From positions 7,771,770-7,835,769 of the forward strand of contig NC_092364.1 in NCBI RefSeq assembly GCF_030848805.1: a DNA stretch of 64,000 bases, in the 5' to 3' direction. Position 1 is the stretch's first letter; the number at the start of each line of letters is the position of its first letter. A program made the position numbers and the translations under genes. A model generated the notes under the pieces. The model saw only the letters and a program-made list of their open reading frames with translations. It was not told the DNA's origin and made no database searches. Shown here in pieces: positions 55,501 to 63,318 of this stretch. This DNA comes from Temnothorax longispinosus. Lineage: Eukaryota > Arthropoda > Insecta > Hymenoptera > Formicidae.

Positions 55501-58500
55501 AAATATGTCTCGCTTAAAGCGCGAGCTTCGAAGCACAATGAAGTCGCGAGAAAGAAATCCAGATAAATGTACCCGGGAAAATGACGGGAATGGCGGTTTG
55601 CGCGTCAAGCAAAATGAATCACCCGGCTGACGAGACCGTGACTTTAATCCAAGCAAGGCTGGAAGTTTATGTAGAATCGCGCATCTTTAAAAGGTGGCAC
55701 TTTGGAGTAAAACTTCACGTCAAACTTCGAATTCAATCGTGCGTCTCCGAGAGGGAAATCGATTTGCCGTGAACTTTATTCGAGTGTAAGCGAATGGCAA
55801 AAATACCGGGGGCGCATTTGTCATGGAGACCGTACGGTCTCCATTTCGTCTCCGTTCAATCCGCCCATTATGTGGACAGTGTATCAGAGAAATAATATAA
55901 TTACCGACGTAATCTCCTTTCAGAGATAAGTCTAAGCGAGATTCTTATTATTTCTTGTCGCGTAAAATCGTTATGAAGGCATTGTGAAAGCCTCTTTCAA
56001 TTTTAATGTCCTAAAACTTTTTAAATAGTTAAAATATGTATGGTTAACTCTAGTTCGCCACACTCCGGTCTAGTGGACTACGTCTATTAAGCTGACACAG
56101 CCAATTCAGCACAATCGAATAAAATTTATACAGAAATTTAGTGCTCTTTTGTTGCTAATTTGTTGCTCAATTCCCAATTTTGTTGCTCCAGCCGTTTCGG
56201 AAAAAATAGTAGCTGTGCTAACTTATGTTTAAAGTTAGCACAGCCATTCAAAAAATTGTGTTAAATAAAAAAATAGGACATAATCTTTTAGTGCTTTTTT
56301 GTTGCTAATTTGTTGCTCCATTCCCGATTTTGTAATTTCATTTTTAAATACTGGAAACTACCCCCAAAGCTATTTCTCCTTAAAAACATACTCTAAAATT
56401 GCAAATTAATCAGATATTAATTAATTATGTTCAAGATTAGTTAATTACGTTTTACTGATTTTATTGCCGACCATTTGCATTAATTCCGATTTTGTTGCTC
56501 CACCCTTAATGCTTAAAAACCACCCTTAGCTTATCCTACACCAGCACAACACCTTAAAATTGTAAATTAAACAGATTTCCGAATTGATTATGCATCCTTG
56601 ATTTTGTTGCTCGCTATTTTTAACAAATCCGATTTTGTTGCTCTATCCTTAATGCTTAAAAACCACCTTTAGCATATCCTACACCAGCACAACACCTTAA
56701 AATAGTAAATTAAATAGATTTCCGAATTGATTATGTATCCCTGATTTTGTTGCTCGCTATTTTTAACAAATCCGATTTTGTTGCTCTACCCTTAATTCTT
56801 AAAAACCACCCTTAGCTTAGCCTACAATTTACAATTGTACAGTACAATTTACAATTGTACAATTTTAAGGCGTTGTGCTGGTGTAGGATAAGCTAAGGGT
56901 GCTTTTCAAGCATTAAGAGTGGAGCAACAAAATCAAATTTGTTAAAAATAGCGAGCAACAAAATCAAGGATGCATAATCAATTCGGAAATCTGTTTAACT
57001 TACAATTTTAAGGCGTTGTGCTGGTGTAGGATAAGCTAAGGGTGGTTTTTAAGCATTAAGGGTGGAGCAACAAAATCGAATTTGTTAAAAATAGCGAGCA
57101 ACAAAACCAAGGATTTTTCAAGTTTTCTAGTTTTCATATAATAACATCACTTTCTTAACCTGATATTATCATAAACATCTCATTCAGACTTTGTATTTAC
57201 AATTTCTACATTACAAGTTTAAAAATATTAATTAAAATAAAAATCACACACAAAGCGACAAAGTCGCACGGTCTCATAAACAAATAATTGTAGCTATTAT
57301 AGCTAGGGTTAATAAATCTATGATTATTTTCACGGTATATTAAATAAATAGCATAATTAATACTCTTTTCATGTTAATGACTTCTGATGTTCCTGGCAAA
57401 AAAACATTAAATGTATAAAGAATAATATAGCTTTATTAATAAGTAAGTATAATATTTAAATATACAAATAAAAACCTTATAATGGTCGTACAGTTAAATT
57501 CGTAGTGTCAAATTGTACTCCATTTAAGTAATTTTTAACCATTGTATAAGTCGCCACTGCTCCTACTCAATAGGGGTATTCAAATAAGTTAAAGTTTAAC
57601 GGTTTGACAGGTTATGTCGGGTTAAAGTCGAGTAAAAAGTTAATTAATTAACTTTGGGCGCGCTACTCTTTAAGGTTATGCAAAATACATAAGTGACTCA
57701 TTAACCTATCACATTAATCTTTGGGTTAAAAGTGTAATAATTAACTTTTTACCCGACTTTAACCCGACATAACCTGTCAAACCGTTAATATCTAACTTAT
57801 TTGAATACCCCTAATATGTCGTTAATTTATCTAAAACAATAGAGTTAAAATAATACTGTTTTGTGTTAAAATAATAAATTTCGACACACGTGATGATTAA
57901 AAATAACAAAATGTTATTTAACTCAAGGTATCTATTGGTTTAAATTTCATCCTTTAATATTTAACAGTGCGGTATTAAATGTCATTCCTGAGACTTATTC
58001 GTCTCTACTCCTTATTCCTGTATCCAAGCAAACTTCCATCTTACGGATTGTCGTACGAAGACAAAGATGTCATTCAAAGGTTGAACCAACGTCGGATATT
58101 TTTCCACGTCTTTCGCGTCACGACTTTTTGCGACGGTGTCAATCGCGAGTCATAAAAAGACATTGAAAAATGTAAAGATGCCACACTCGCGCTCCTCTCA
58201 TCTTTTCAGGATGTAAACTCCGGTTAGATGGCTTTTCATATCTCGGACGGCGCGGTGCGACACGAAGCTTCGCGGGGATGCAAAGTGGGAAAGACGCTTC
58301 TGAGAGCGTCTAACGCCCGGAATCGCTGCCTTTTAAAGAACCGTTTTGTTTTTCTCCCACGAAAAATTTCATTTTCCCTGTATGCGCAAACGCCTTTTCA
58401 CACAGGTAGACAATCAATTAAAATGGCGGATATTAAAAACGCAAAATATACCAGAAACGTATCACTCATGAAACTTTCACACGCAGAAAATATATAAAAC

Positions 58501-58906
58501 CTATTTATTATTTATTCGCGGACGCGAAAATATCTATATTAAAATTTTCAAATGTATTTGAAATTTATATAAAATCTTCAAGCTATATATCATTTTTTAA
58601 TTTAACGAATAATTTTTCGATAAGAATATGATAATGAACAAAGATAAATTAAAAGTCGACGAATTAAAAATATGGCAATGCCAGAGAAAACATTTCTTTA
58701 TCGTACGTAAGCGGAATAAGGTTCATGTGTACTTACTTTAGGGTAGTGAATCGGTATCGCCGACGTGTATTGGAAGGTTAAGCTTCCGGGATATCCGTAA
58801 AATGGTATGGTCATAATAGGAGTGTTCGAGTCGTCGAAATAGCCGAAGACCAATTTAGTGCCGCTGGGAGAAAACCAGATCGCCTTGTTCGAGCTGAATA
58901 CTTCCT
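13500..58906 (-). CDS. DPP4-like S9B dipeptidyl peptidase, last nine coding exons
   Basis: Serine exopeptidase of the prolyl oligopeptidase clan; family members remove N-terminal dipeptides after Pro or Ala and are usually membrane-bound or secreted. Nine exons join in phase (58737-58906, 53773-54012, 52724-52959, 38460-38682, 31076-31263, 22893-23087, 15052-15212, 13690-13901, 13500-13598) to give about 573 residues. The first five encode the end of the beta-propeller, with paired cysteines; the rest form the alpha/beta hydrolase. The catalytic set is complete: GWSYGG (Ser codon 15152-15154), HGTLDDNVH (Asp 13765-13767) and DEDHGI (His 13578-13580). That argues for an active enzyme rather than a DPP6/DPP10-type pseudo-enzyme. 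About 190 N-terminal residues, including the membrane or signal segment, were not found and should lie beyond 64 kb. Orthology to insect venom DPP4 or to the fly paralogues is undecided. Introns reach 14 kb. Confidence 0.93.
13690..13901 (-). CDS. Peptidase exon H (catalytic Asp)
   Basis: Encodes DSIYTERFMGLP and LIHGTLDDNVHYQQS. The first Asp of DDN (13765-13767) is the expected triad member. Donor GTAATG. Confidence 0.95.
13902..15051 (-). other. Peptidase intron (G-H)
   Basis: 1.15 kb, AT-rich. I see no transposon termini or protein domains in it. Confidence 0.6.
15052..15212 (-). CDS. Peptidase exon G (nucleophile Ser)
   Basis: Encodes the nucleophile elbow AIWGWSYGGYATGM, with the Ser codon at 15152-15154, followed by VFKCGMSVAPVTDW. 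Donor GTACGT. Confidence 0.95.
17699..17785. repeat. 87-bp hairpin repeat, candidate MITE
   Basis: Starts CCCAGGCAGCACGCATGTCC and ends GGACATGGTGCCTGGG. The arms extend inward through CAAAATC/GATTTTG to a central AAGACGTCTT palindrome. No clear target duplication. Confidence 0.55.
20237..20905. mobile_element. TTAA-flanked non-autonomous DNA element
   Basis: Begins AGGGGTAGACAA and ends TTGTCTACCCCC, with TTAA immediately outside both ends (20233-20236 and 20906-20909). It is 669 bp, AT-rich, with no coding frame. TTAA duplications are typical of piggyBac and Kolobok elements. The ends differ from the piggyBac copy at 23.4 kb, so this is a separate family. Confidence 0.75.
22893..23087 (-). 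CDS. Peptidase exon F (hydrolase N-terminal part)
   Basis: Encodes YGGPDSFQVTEKFNIDWG, IDGRGSG and YRRLGTVEIVDQ, all typical of S9B hydrolase domains. The YGGP loop contributes to the oxyanion region in DPP4. Acceptor TTTCAG, donor GTAAGT. Confidence 0.93.
23375..26258 (+). mobile_element. piggyBac-type transposon, complete termini
   Basis: The 2,884-bp element has perfect 19-bp terminal inverted repeats, CCCTTATGTCAATACCCGG (23375-23393) and its complement (26240-26258), each bordered by the target TTAA (23371-23374 and 26259-26262). Subterminal clusters of GGTACCCGGG-like palindromes occur at 23,415-23,435, 26,033-26,056 and 26,225-26,250, and may be transposase-binding sites. It sits in the intron between peptidase exons F and E, on the opposite strand. 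Matching ends and TTAA sites suggest a fairly young insertion despite the broken transposase. Confidence 0.95.
23886..25907 (+). pseudogene. piggyBac transposase, inactivated
   Basis: Probable exons 23886-24066, 24138-24229 and 24311 onward, with GT-AG boundaries in phase. An acidic N-terminus is followed by the DDE_Tnp_1_7 domain: FLGILICMG, VNRFWNILRFIRFDD, LTIDEQLYSFRG (first Asp, near 24,885) and AGVDTMDQM (third Asp region, near 25,430). A C-terminal cysteine-rich domain follows (CHLC, CVECKKPVC, CTEC; 25,780-25,900). The second catalytic position is Asn, not Asp (MNNFFTS near 25,125, where the family has DNFFTS). There are two frameshifts, near 24,650 and 25,525. Either defect class should abolish transposition. 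Confidence 0.92.
27084..27226 (+). repeat. Dispersed repeat, copy 1
   Basis: About 143 bp matching 57821-57969 in reverse orientation, sharing GTTAAATATTAAAGGATGAA, then ATAACATTTTGTTATTTTTAA and TATTATTTTAACACA with few differences. No coding frame and no clear termini. Confidence 0.75.
28981..29043 (-). repeat. Fragment related to the MITE at 29.6 kb
   Basis: These 63 bp are the reverse complement of 29747-29809, inside the nearby MITE, with eight differences, all transitions. The MITE's ends are absent here. Confidence 0.75.
29607..29989. mobile_element. 383-bp MITE with CAGGGTGTT ends, TA-flanked
   Basis: Starts CAGGGTGTTCCC and ends GGAAACACCCTG, with TA on both sides (29605-29606 and 29990-29991). 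The arms are inverted for about 110 bp, sharing GTGGCTTATTTTAGGAAGAA near each end. Non-coding. TA duplication suggests a Tc1/mariner-type origin (inference). Confidence 0.85.
31076..31263 (-). CDS. Peptidase exon E (propeller-to-hydrolase link)
   Basis: Encodes NTTLLSVWEDNN through to KYPMLVYV, where the alpha/beta-hydrolase domain begins. It ends two bases into a Val codon that is completed by the next exon, and is followed by GTAAGT. Confidence 0.92.
31264..38459 (-). other. Peptidase intron (D-E), 7.2 kb
   Basis: The segment at about 31,690-32,490 is CpG-rich and open on both strands (226 aa minus, 193 aa plus), with Arg-rich translations and no recognisable domain. I read it as composition, possibly a regulatory island. 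Alternating CG runs occur near 37,104 and 37,230. A repeat element occupies 37593-38162. The rest is AT-rich and unremarkable. Confidence 0.55.
37593..38162. mobile_element. 570-bp TTAACA-rich element with ACACAGTAAAA ends
   Basis: The left end ACACAGTAAAAAATCGTGTG is inverted at the right end (CACAAAATTTTACTGTGT). The interior is dense in degenerate TTAACAC/GTGTTAA and TAAAATGT motifs. No coding frame. A related AT-rich composition occurs near 5,810-5,880. Target duplication not resolved. Confidence 0.6.
38460..38682 (-). CDS. Peptidase exon D (cysteine-rich propeller blade)
   Basis: Encodes YYLATSERES, then CLTC, a further Cys before LYNSAKFS, and CAGPGVPD. DPP4-family proteins have the same Cys and C-x-GPG-x-P pattern here. 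Donor GTACGC. The upstream intron (38,683-52,723) is the longest in the window. Confidence 0.92.
43133..44590. repeat. Inverted repeat pair flanking 1.4 kb
   Basis: The segment at 43133-43175 (ATCGCATCTCGAGAAGAATA, then CGTCACAACTC) returns in reverse complement at 44543-44590 with few changes. Both copies translate to a YISH-x-EKN-x-VTTQ string, but that follows from the DNA similarity. They may be ends of one element or two copies of a repeat. Confidence 0.55.
43867..44171. mobile_element. 305-bp candidate MITE, GTAGGATG ends
   Basis: GTAGGATG at the left and CATCCTAC at the right, with further inverted similarity (ATATTT) a few bases in. AATAAT stands just outside both ends (43861-43866 and 44172-44177). 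It contains a near-exact tandem duplication of about 30 bp (CAAGTAACRCGCGGACTGG core) around 43,970-44,027. Confidence 0.55.
47917..48799 (-). pseudogene. MULE transposase with FLYWCH zinc finger, truncated
   Basis: Exon 1 (48631-48799) begins MPLKFITSQRG and carries the FLYWCH pattern: a GYLY segment, then WRC and a second Cys (RSC). An intron with GTATGT and ATATAG leads to exon 2 (47917-48536), where HNH supplies the His ligands. Then come a basic linker, FVIYATAKNLELL, CCDGTF (first catalytic Asp) and PLIFKQLYTIHG...PLVYILAPNKSE. That is the start of the MULE transposase domain. After SEKLYSS the frame runs into AT-rich sequence and stops, so the other acidic catalytic residues are gone. 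The FLYWCH domain itself reads intact. The phase of the two exons agrees. Confidence 0.88.
48905..48996. repeat. Hairpin inside the MULE
   Basis: CACTGGCACACGGTGCATGT at the left pairs with ACATGCTCCGTGTGCCGCTGG at the right, about 90 bp overall. Outside it a degenerate direct repeat CCTCGTGCRCGTACGTT occurs on each side (48,880-48,900 and 49,009-49,027), consistent with a small nested insertion. Confidence 0.5.
52724..52959 (-). CDS. Peptidase exon C (beta-propeller)
   Basis: The acceptor CTCCTAG and donor GTAAGT bound it. It encodes ALSYGEKNGWVEQFEAPIF and ends WDREDSYL. The longest ATG-started ORF over this exon is in a different frame; the phase of the neighbouring exons identifies the true one. 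Confidence 0.88.
52960..53772 (-). other. Peptidase intron (B-C)
   Basis: 813 bp. No transposon termini. A pyrimidine/CG run lies near 53,680-53,755 next to exon B. Nothing else to report. Confidence 0.6.
53773..54012 (-). CDS. Peptidase exon B (beta-propeller)
   Basis: Eighty codons in phase 0, from SGTTNPTVKLF to PNCTT, with donor GTAAGT. It matches the propeller stretch following the YPK-x-G-x-x-NP motif of DPP4. The open frame runs further on both sides, but the splice sites limit the exon. Confidence 0.9.
55823..55844. repeat. Perfect 22-bp palindrome
   Basis: ATGGAGACCGT followed directly by its exact reverse complement. It could be a protein-binding site or the remnant of an inverted repeat; the flanks do not extend it. 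Confidence 0.6.
56140..57110. repeat. Inverted array of TTTTGTTGCT-containing units
   Basis: The decamer TTTTGTTGCT, or a one-base variant, occurs about ten times from 56,148 to 56,785 and, as its complement, four times from 56,920 to 57,110. A longer unit of about 140 bp (CCTTAATGCTTAAAAACCAC, then CCTACACCAGCACAACACC, then ATTTCCGAATTGATTATG) is present about two and a half times in the forward direction and about twice inverted. The turn point is near 56,840, where CAATTTACAATTGTACA is repeated. No ORF of note. Confidence 0.8.
57572..57812. mobile_element. 241-bp palindromic MITE
   Basis: Starts AGGGGTATTCAAATAAGTTA and ends in the inverted TTATTTGAATACCCCT. The arms pair for about 80 bp, sharing GTTTGACAGGTTATGTCGGG and its complement. 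AAT follows or precedes both ends and may be the target duplication. Confidence 0.8.
57821..57969 (-). repeat. Dispersed repeat, copy 2
   Basis: Reverse-orientation match to 27084-27226. It begins 8 bp from the end of the neighbouring MITE. Confidence 0.75.
58737..58906 (-). CDS. Peptidase exon A (beta-propeller, EEVF motif)
   Basis: The acceptor TTACAG precedes it and the donor GTAAGT follows. It encodes EEVFSSNKAIWFSPSG and ends HYPK. In DPP4 the equivalent EEVF segment carries a Glu of the pair that binds the substrate N-terminus. The first codon is shared with an upstream exon not found in this window. Confidence 0.9.
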
Positions 58907-59017
58907 CTGTAACGCAACAAAAGTATAAAAAGTTAGTTAATATATTATTAAATCCATATTTCCTTATATATATATATATTTATAAGAAGAAATACTTAAA
59001 GCAAGATATACGATATA

Positions 59018-59359
59018 CAGTGCTGGTCAAAATTATTGCATTATATATGGAAAGAGAAGTTGTTACTTTAATGAAGAAAGACGTAAATATTATAAATATT
59101 ATACAATTTTATTTTAGCACTGTTATTTTATGCTTTGATAGAAATACTTCGAGAAAAAAAAACAAAGATCTTAATAATTTAATTAAATAATTATTATTAA
59201 CAATAATTATTCAACGTCAATTAAACCATTGAGATCAAAGCATAAAATAACAGTATCTAAAATAAAATTTTACGACATTTATATACATTTATATATATCT
59301 CTTTATTAAAGTAACGACTTCCCTTTCTATAAGCGATGCAATACTTTTGATCGGTACTG
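59018..59359. mobile_element. 342-bp Tc1/mariner-type MITE
   Basis: Begins CAGTGCTGGTCAAAATTATT and ends AATACTTTTGATCGGTACTG, with TA on both sides (59016-59017 and 59360-59361). The arms are inverted for over 100 bp, sharing TGTTATTTTATGCTTTGAT. CAGTGCTGGCCAAAA-like ends are well known from Tc1-family elements. No transposase. Confidence 0.85.
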
Positions 59360-59361
59360 TA

Positions 59362-60898
59362 TATGCAATTCAATTCTACAATTTCTTTCATAAATTTGAA
59401 GTCATTATGCTGCTGCAGATATGTGAACATAGACTGTGTCACAAATAAGTTTATTAGCATCATTATTGGATGAACGGAATGTGAATTTACGAAAGAGAAC
59501 GCGCTTTTTATTTCATCTTAAACCCGCACTGCAGTCACGAAGTACATTCTCGATGCACTGACGTGCACTAAATAAAGTGCAGAGAGACTCGTAATAACCC
59601 TCCAGTTTTGCCTCTCGCGTCTCTTGCGCTTTAGCGCAAGTGAAGTCTCTCGGCGATAAAAACTTGACGAAGAAAATTATTATGGATGTTATGCGTGTAT
59701 CTTGTCGACTTTACGGTACCGTCGTATTTTTCTGCCGGCTGCCGTTGGACCCCGTGACATCTTTGCGCTAACGACGAAGCGAGAAATTGCGACGATCGTT
59801 CTCGTCCTCGTAAAAACTCACAAGCAAAATTCATCGCGCGGGGCGTTACACCCGGTATAATTATAGAGTGCACTGAGCGTGTAGAATGTATCTCGACTCC
59901 GGCTCTCTCGTCCCTTTTTGTATTTTGCTAAATAAAGCATGAACGAGAAATGAAAATAATAACAACGAAAGACTTAATTATCATTTCCATCATATATTTC
60001 CATCATATATTTTTATACAATTATAAAAGATAAAATTATATGTAACATAAAAAATTACATAAAATATAAAAAGTATGAAATGTAAAATTACAATTAAAAT
60101 ATAAAATGCAATCTTCAATATCTTCTTTCATTTAATTCTACTTAGTACAGAATTTTACCACTTATTGAAAGGTAATCTAAAAGTTATTATATATAATAAC
60201 CCTTTATAATAACCCTTGTTATATGTGTCTTTGTTTATAATGCCTTAAACTGCCTTAAAGTACAATCTTCCCTTTATCGAGTTTCTGCCAGAAAGTAGGT
60301 TCCCAGAACTATCGTCGCTCCAATATTAATTTTACGATAAGTACTCGATTAAAGAGCTCGCAGCGCGTCAAAGCATAATTCCGCGCAATGAGGAAGCAAG
60401 AAGTAATCAAGATTCTCTCTCTTTGTAAACTTCACAAGGAAAGAAAGTTCAGGCTGATCTACCGGCGCATTGCGTAATTATAAAGCCCCACCAAACAAGC
60501 GGATATATACTTCCGCTATCCCATTATTGCAGAATAAATAAAGCGTACGCGAGCAGTAGACTCGATTAAATTTCAGTATTTCAATGCGTTTACCTCTCGC
60601 GAATTATACTTGTAATAAAATGAAACAAGTTCTTGATACACAAAAGTAGAAGGACTGTAAACTGACCGTAAACCACGAAATTTTTGTCATTTTCATTAAC
60701 GTATAGCATCGGGGAACTTTCATTACTTTTTTAATTTACGAATTTAATTTACTTTACCAATAATCTAACTTTTATCTCCTTTGTACGCGAACAAAACTGG
60801 CTTAGCTCACACAATTCGGTTCGTACAAAAAATAAAGTTTACTTAAAATGCGCCTGAATTTGCGTTAAATCATATCGAATTCATAAATTCATCCTAAC
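59362..60898. other. AT-rich sequence right of the last exon found
   Basis: Presumably an intron of the peptidase gene. It contains a short hairpin (CTTGCGCTTTAGCGCAAG near 59,623-59,640) and AT-rich runs. I looked for the expected upstream propeller exon ending in a WVYE-like motif and did not find one. Confidence 0.5.
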
Positions 60899-61440
60899 AT
60901 GTAAACTTCGGGGGACGTTAAAACGCCGATTTTTCTCAAATTTTTTACAGTTGTTTCAAAATATGAAAAAATTTGTCATTACTTTTAACTCAAATTAATT
61001 TTCTTATTTTTTTTTTAATTTTTTAAATTTTACACAAGTACACGACTTTAAAGCAGTATTTCATAAGCATAAATGTACCCGAATTTTTGTAACTCGGTAC
61101 ATATAGAACATCAAAATAATAGTTTAACTGTTTTTTTCCTATTGGGCATTAAGAAGTTTTAAGGGTTATAGTAACTACCCTTTGAATTCTTCTTTACTTT
61201 CACACAAGTGGTTCTGTAAAGAAAAGTTGATGAAAAAAATATATAATGTGCAGATTTCAGGGTCTCGATTATAAATCAGAGATTTATTTTGCAAAATTCA
61301 ATACTTGTGTAAAATTTAAAAAATTGAAAAGAAATAAAAAATTAATATGAGTTAAAGTAATTTTTTCATACTTTGATATAAGAAACAACTGTAAAAAATT
61401 TGAGAAAAAACGGTGTCTGACGTTACTCGAGGTTTATTTG
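60899..61440. mobile_element. Inverted-repeat element of about 540 bp
   Basis: The left arm (about 60,899-61,040) and right arm (about 61,290-61,440) are inverted, sharing TTTCTCAAATTTTTTACAGT followed by TGTTTC, and TTTAAATTTTACACAAGTA. The extreme ends are imperfect, so the boundaries are approximate. No coding frame. Confidence 0.7.
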
Positions 61441-63318
61441 TAAGGGATAAGAACATCACAAGAAACTATCGAGATTCGATACACACTTCGCAATTAAACT
61501 TGTATTTTATGCAGTTTTCTTTAGCGATAATACAAACAACAAAACGACTGACATCGATTCCAATTCAATGAACCCCGAGAGAAGCATCTATATTACGAAT
61601 TTCCTTTTATCCGTCAGTTTCGATGAACAAAGTGCATACGCACGGAAAGGATCTCCTAATTAACCGATGCCATCTTTTTTCTGCACATTCCCCCGACGAA
61701 AGGAGACCGCGCCGCCGATGGTTCGAGGGAAAATCGCTGATGTAATAAGCGAGTTCATAGAGCGTGCAGTAACGTCGGAAAGGAGCCGGACGAGCTGCGA
61801 AGGAACCGAGCGGAAGCTCTTTATTTCGTTTCCTTTCGAAAGGAGAGGGGGGGGGGTGGGTTAGCTCGCGGATGCAGTAGGACATAAATATCCAGTTTGC
61901 AAGCCGCGAGGGTGTTACCGTATAAGAATAAAAGAAAACGAACAGGGGAGGGGAAGAAGGTGGAATTAAACTGAAATTAACCCCATGATGCGTGTCCTCG
62001 AAATGAAGGTTTATAAAAGGTAAAAAGAAATTATCGCGAGATATTTAATTCAGATAAATTGCAGAAAGTTCGTGGCAATCTGGGGACTACTGGAGGACAA
62101 AATTTCATTAAAATTACAGAGAGGATCGTAAAGAAAAGAATAATTATGACAAAATCTAAAAGACTCTTTCTCTCTCTTCTATATATTTCAAAATTGATTA
62201 ATTTCTCGATAAGCAATATAGATTCATAAAATCATAAATATGAGCAATAAAGTTGTTCCTCGGGAAAATGATTGAAGATATGGGCTCGGTACCTGAAACT
62301 TTAGATTTCGGTCCTTGAAAGTTCCATAGTTAAGGCCTCGCGCTATAAATCCGCTTCCGAGAAATCGAGTCAGAAAAATGAGAGGAGATAGCATATTTGG
62401 AGAACGTCTGCGGAGAACCTTAGAGATACTCCCGCTGAATTCAGCTTGCGATGTTGCGAGACGGAAACGAGACATGAGAAGAGGGGCGGTAAAAAAGCTC
62501 TGTCGCTGGCAAACCCGAAGGAGCAGAAGGCAACAAAGGGAAGAACCGAGTAGTGAAGAGAATGGGGAAAACAGATCGCGCGGGGCGAAGCGGCGGAGGG
62601 CGTGGGGAGGGGGGGAGAAAAAAGAAGAAACGCCGCGGCGAGGAAGGAAAACTGCACAAAGACGCGATGCTGCGTTGCGCAGCTGGCTGGACGTGACGAG
62701 GGAGAAAAATATCCCGAGGGTGAAATTCCGGATGGACGGGTACGTGTGTACGGGTATGCGTCTATGCCGTGTCACGTACGTATGTGTGTGCGTGTATCGA
62801 AGACTATACGACAACGGGGCCGGGGGATAAAGACGGGCTGGATCTGAATGGCACGCGAGGAAAAACGCGGCGTTGCGCGCGCGCACCAAGAAAGTTTTGT
62901 CGAGCGACTGATAGATCCGGTTTGGCCAGCCGGCCAATTACTCACGTCCGCCAGTATCTATTCGGGGAATAAACTTTTTATGGCTTCTCCCGTGCGATTT
63001 TATTGAGCCGCGCGACGACGTTGATGCGACGCATGTAAGCTCGAATAATTCTCCCGATGGGCGATTTTCACCATTTTATTTTATGAGGGTGAGATCGTGA
63101 ATGGCAAAAGAATTAAATAAAAATGCACTCGGTCACATTTAGATTCCTCAATATCCGTCTGTTCGCTGCATATCGGTTTGCCAATATAGTGATCACAGCC
63201 GATAAACACACAGGTTTGCGCAAACGTCACGCCTCACAAATATTATATTTTGGAAAATGAGAAAAAAGAGCGGAACACTTTATCTTTCTCTAATATAAAT
63301 ATTTGATACGTATGTATA
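61441..63318. other. Presumed intron with purine-rich, CpG-containing segment
   Basis: From about 62,470 to 62,900 the plus strand is strongly purine-rich and CpG-rich. This keeps long frames open (237 aa minus, 150 aa plus) with low-complexity translations. It might overlap a regulatory or promoter region, but no exon or start site can be supported. Confidence 0.45.

Larger units (their letters stand above)
54013..58736 (-). other. Peptidase intron (A-B), 4.7 kb
   Basis: 54.0-56.1 kb is AT-rich with no recognised feature except a 22-bp perfect palindrome at 55823-55844. It is followed by the unit array (about 56,140-57,110), a 241-bp palindromic MITE and a dispersed-repeat copy. A plus-strand ORF at 58228-58497 matches nothing I know. 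Confidence 0.6.

Noticed and set aside
62224..62937. 237-aa minus-strand ORF and overlapping plus-strand ORFs
   Set aside because: The segment is purine-rich on one strand, which suppresses stop codons. The translation is Ser/Leu/Phe-rich without recognisable motifs.
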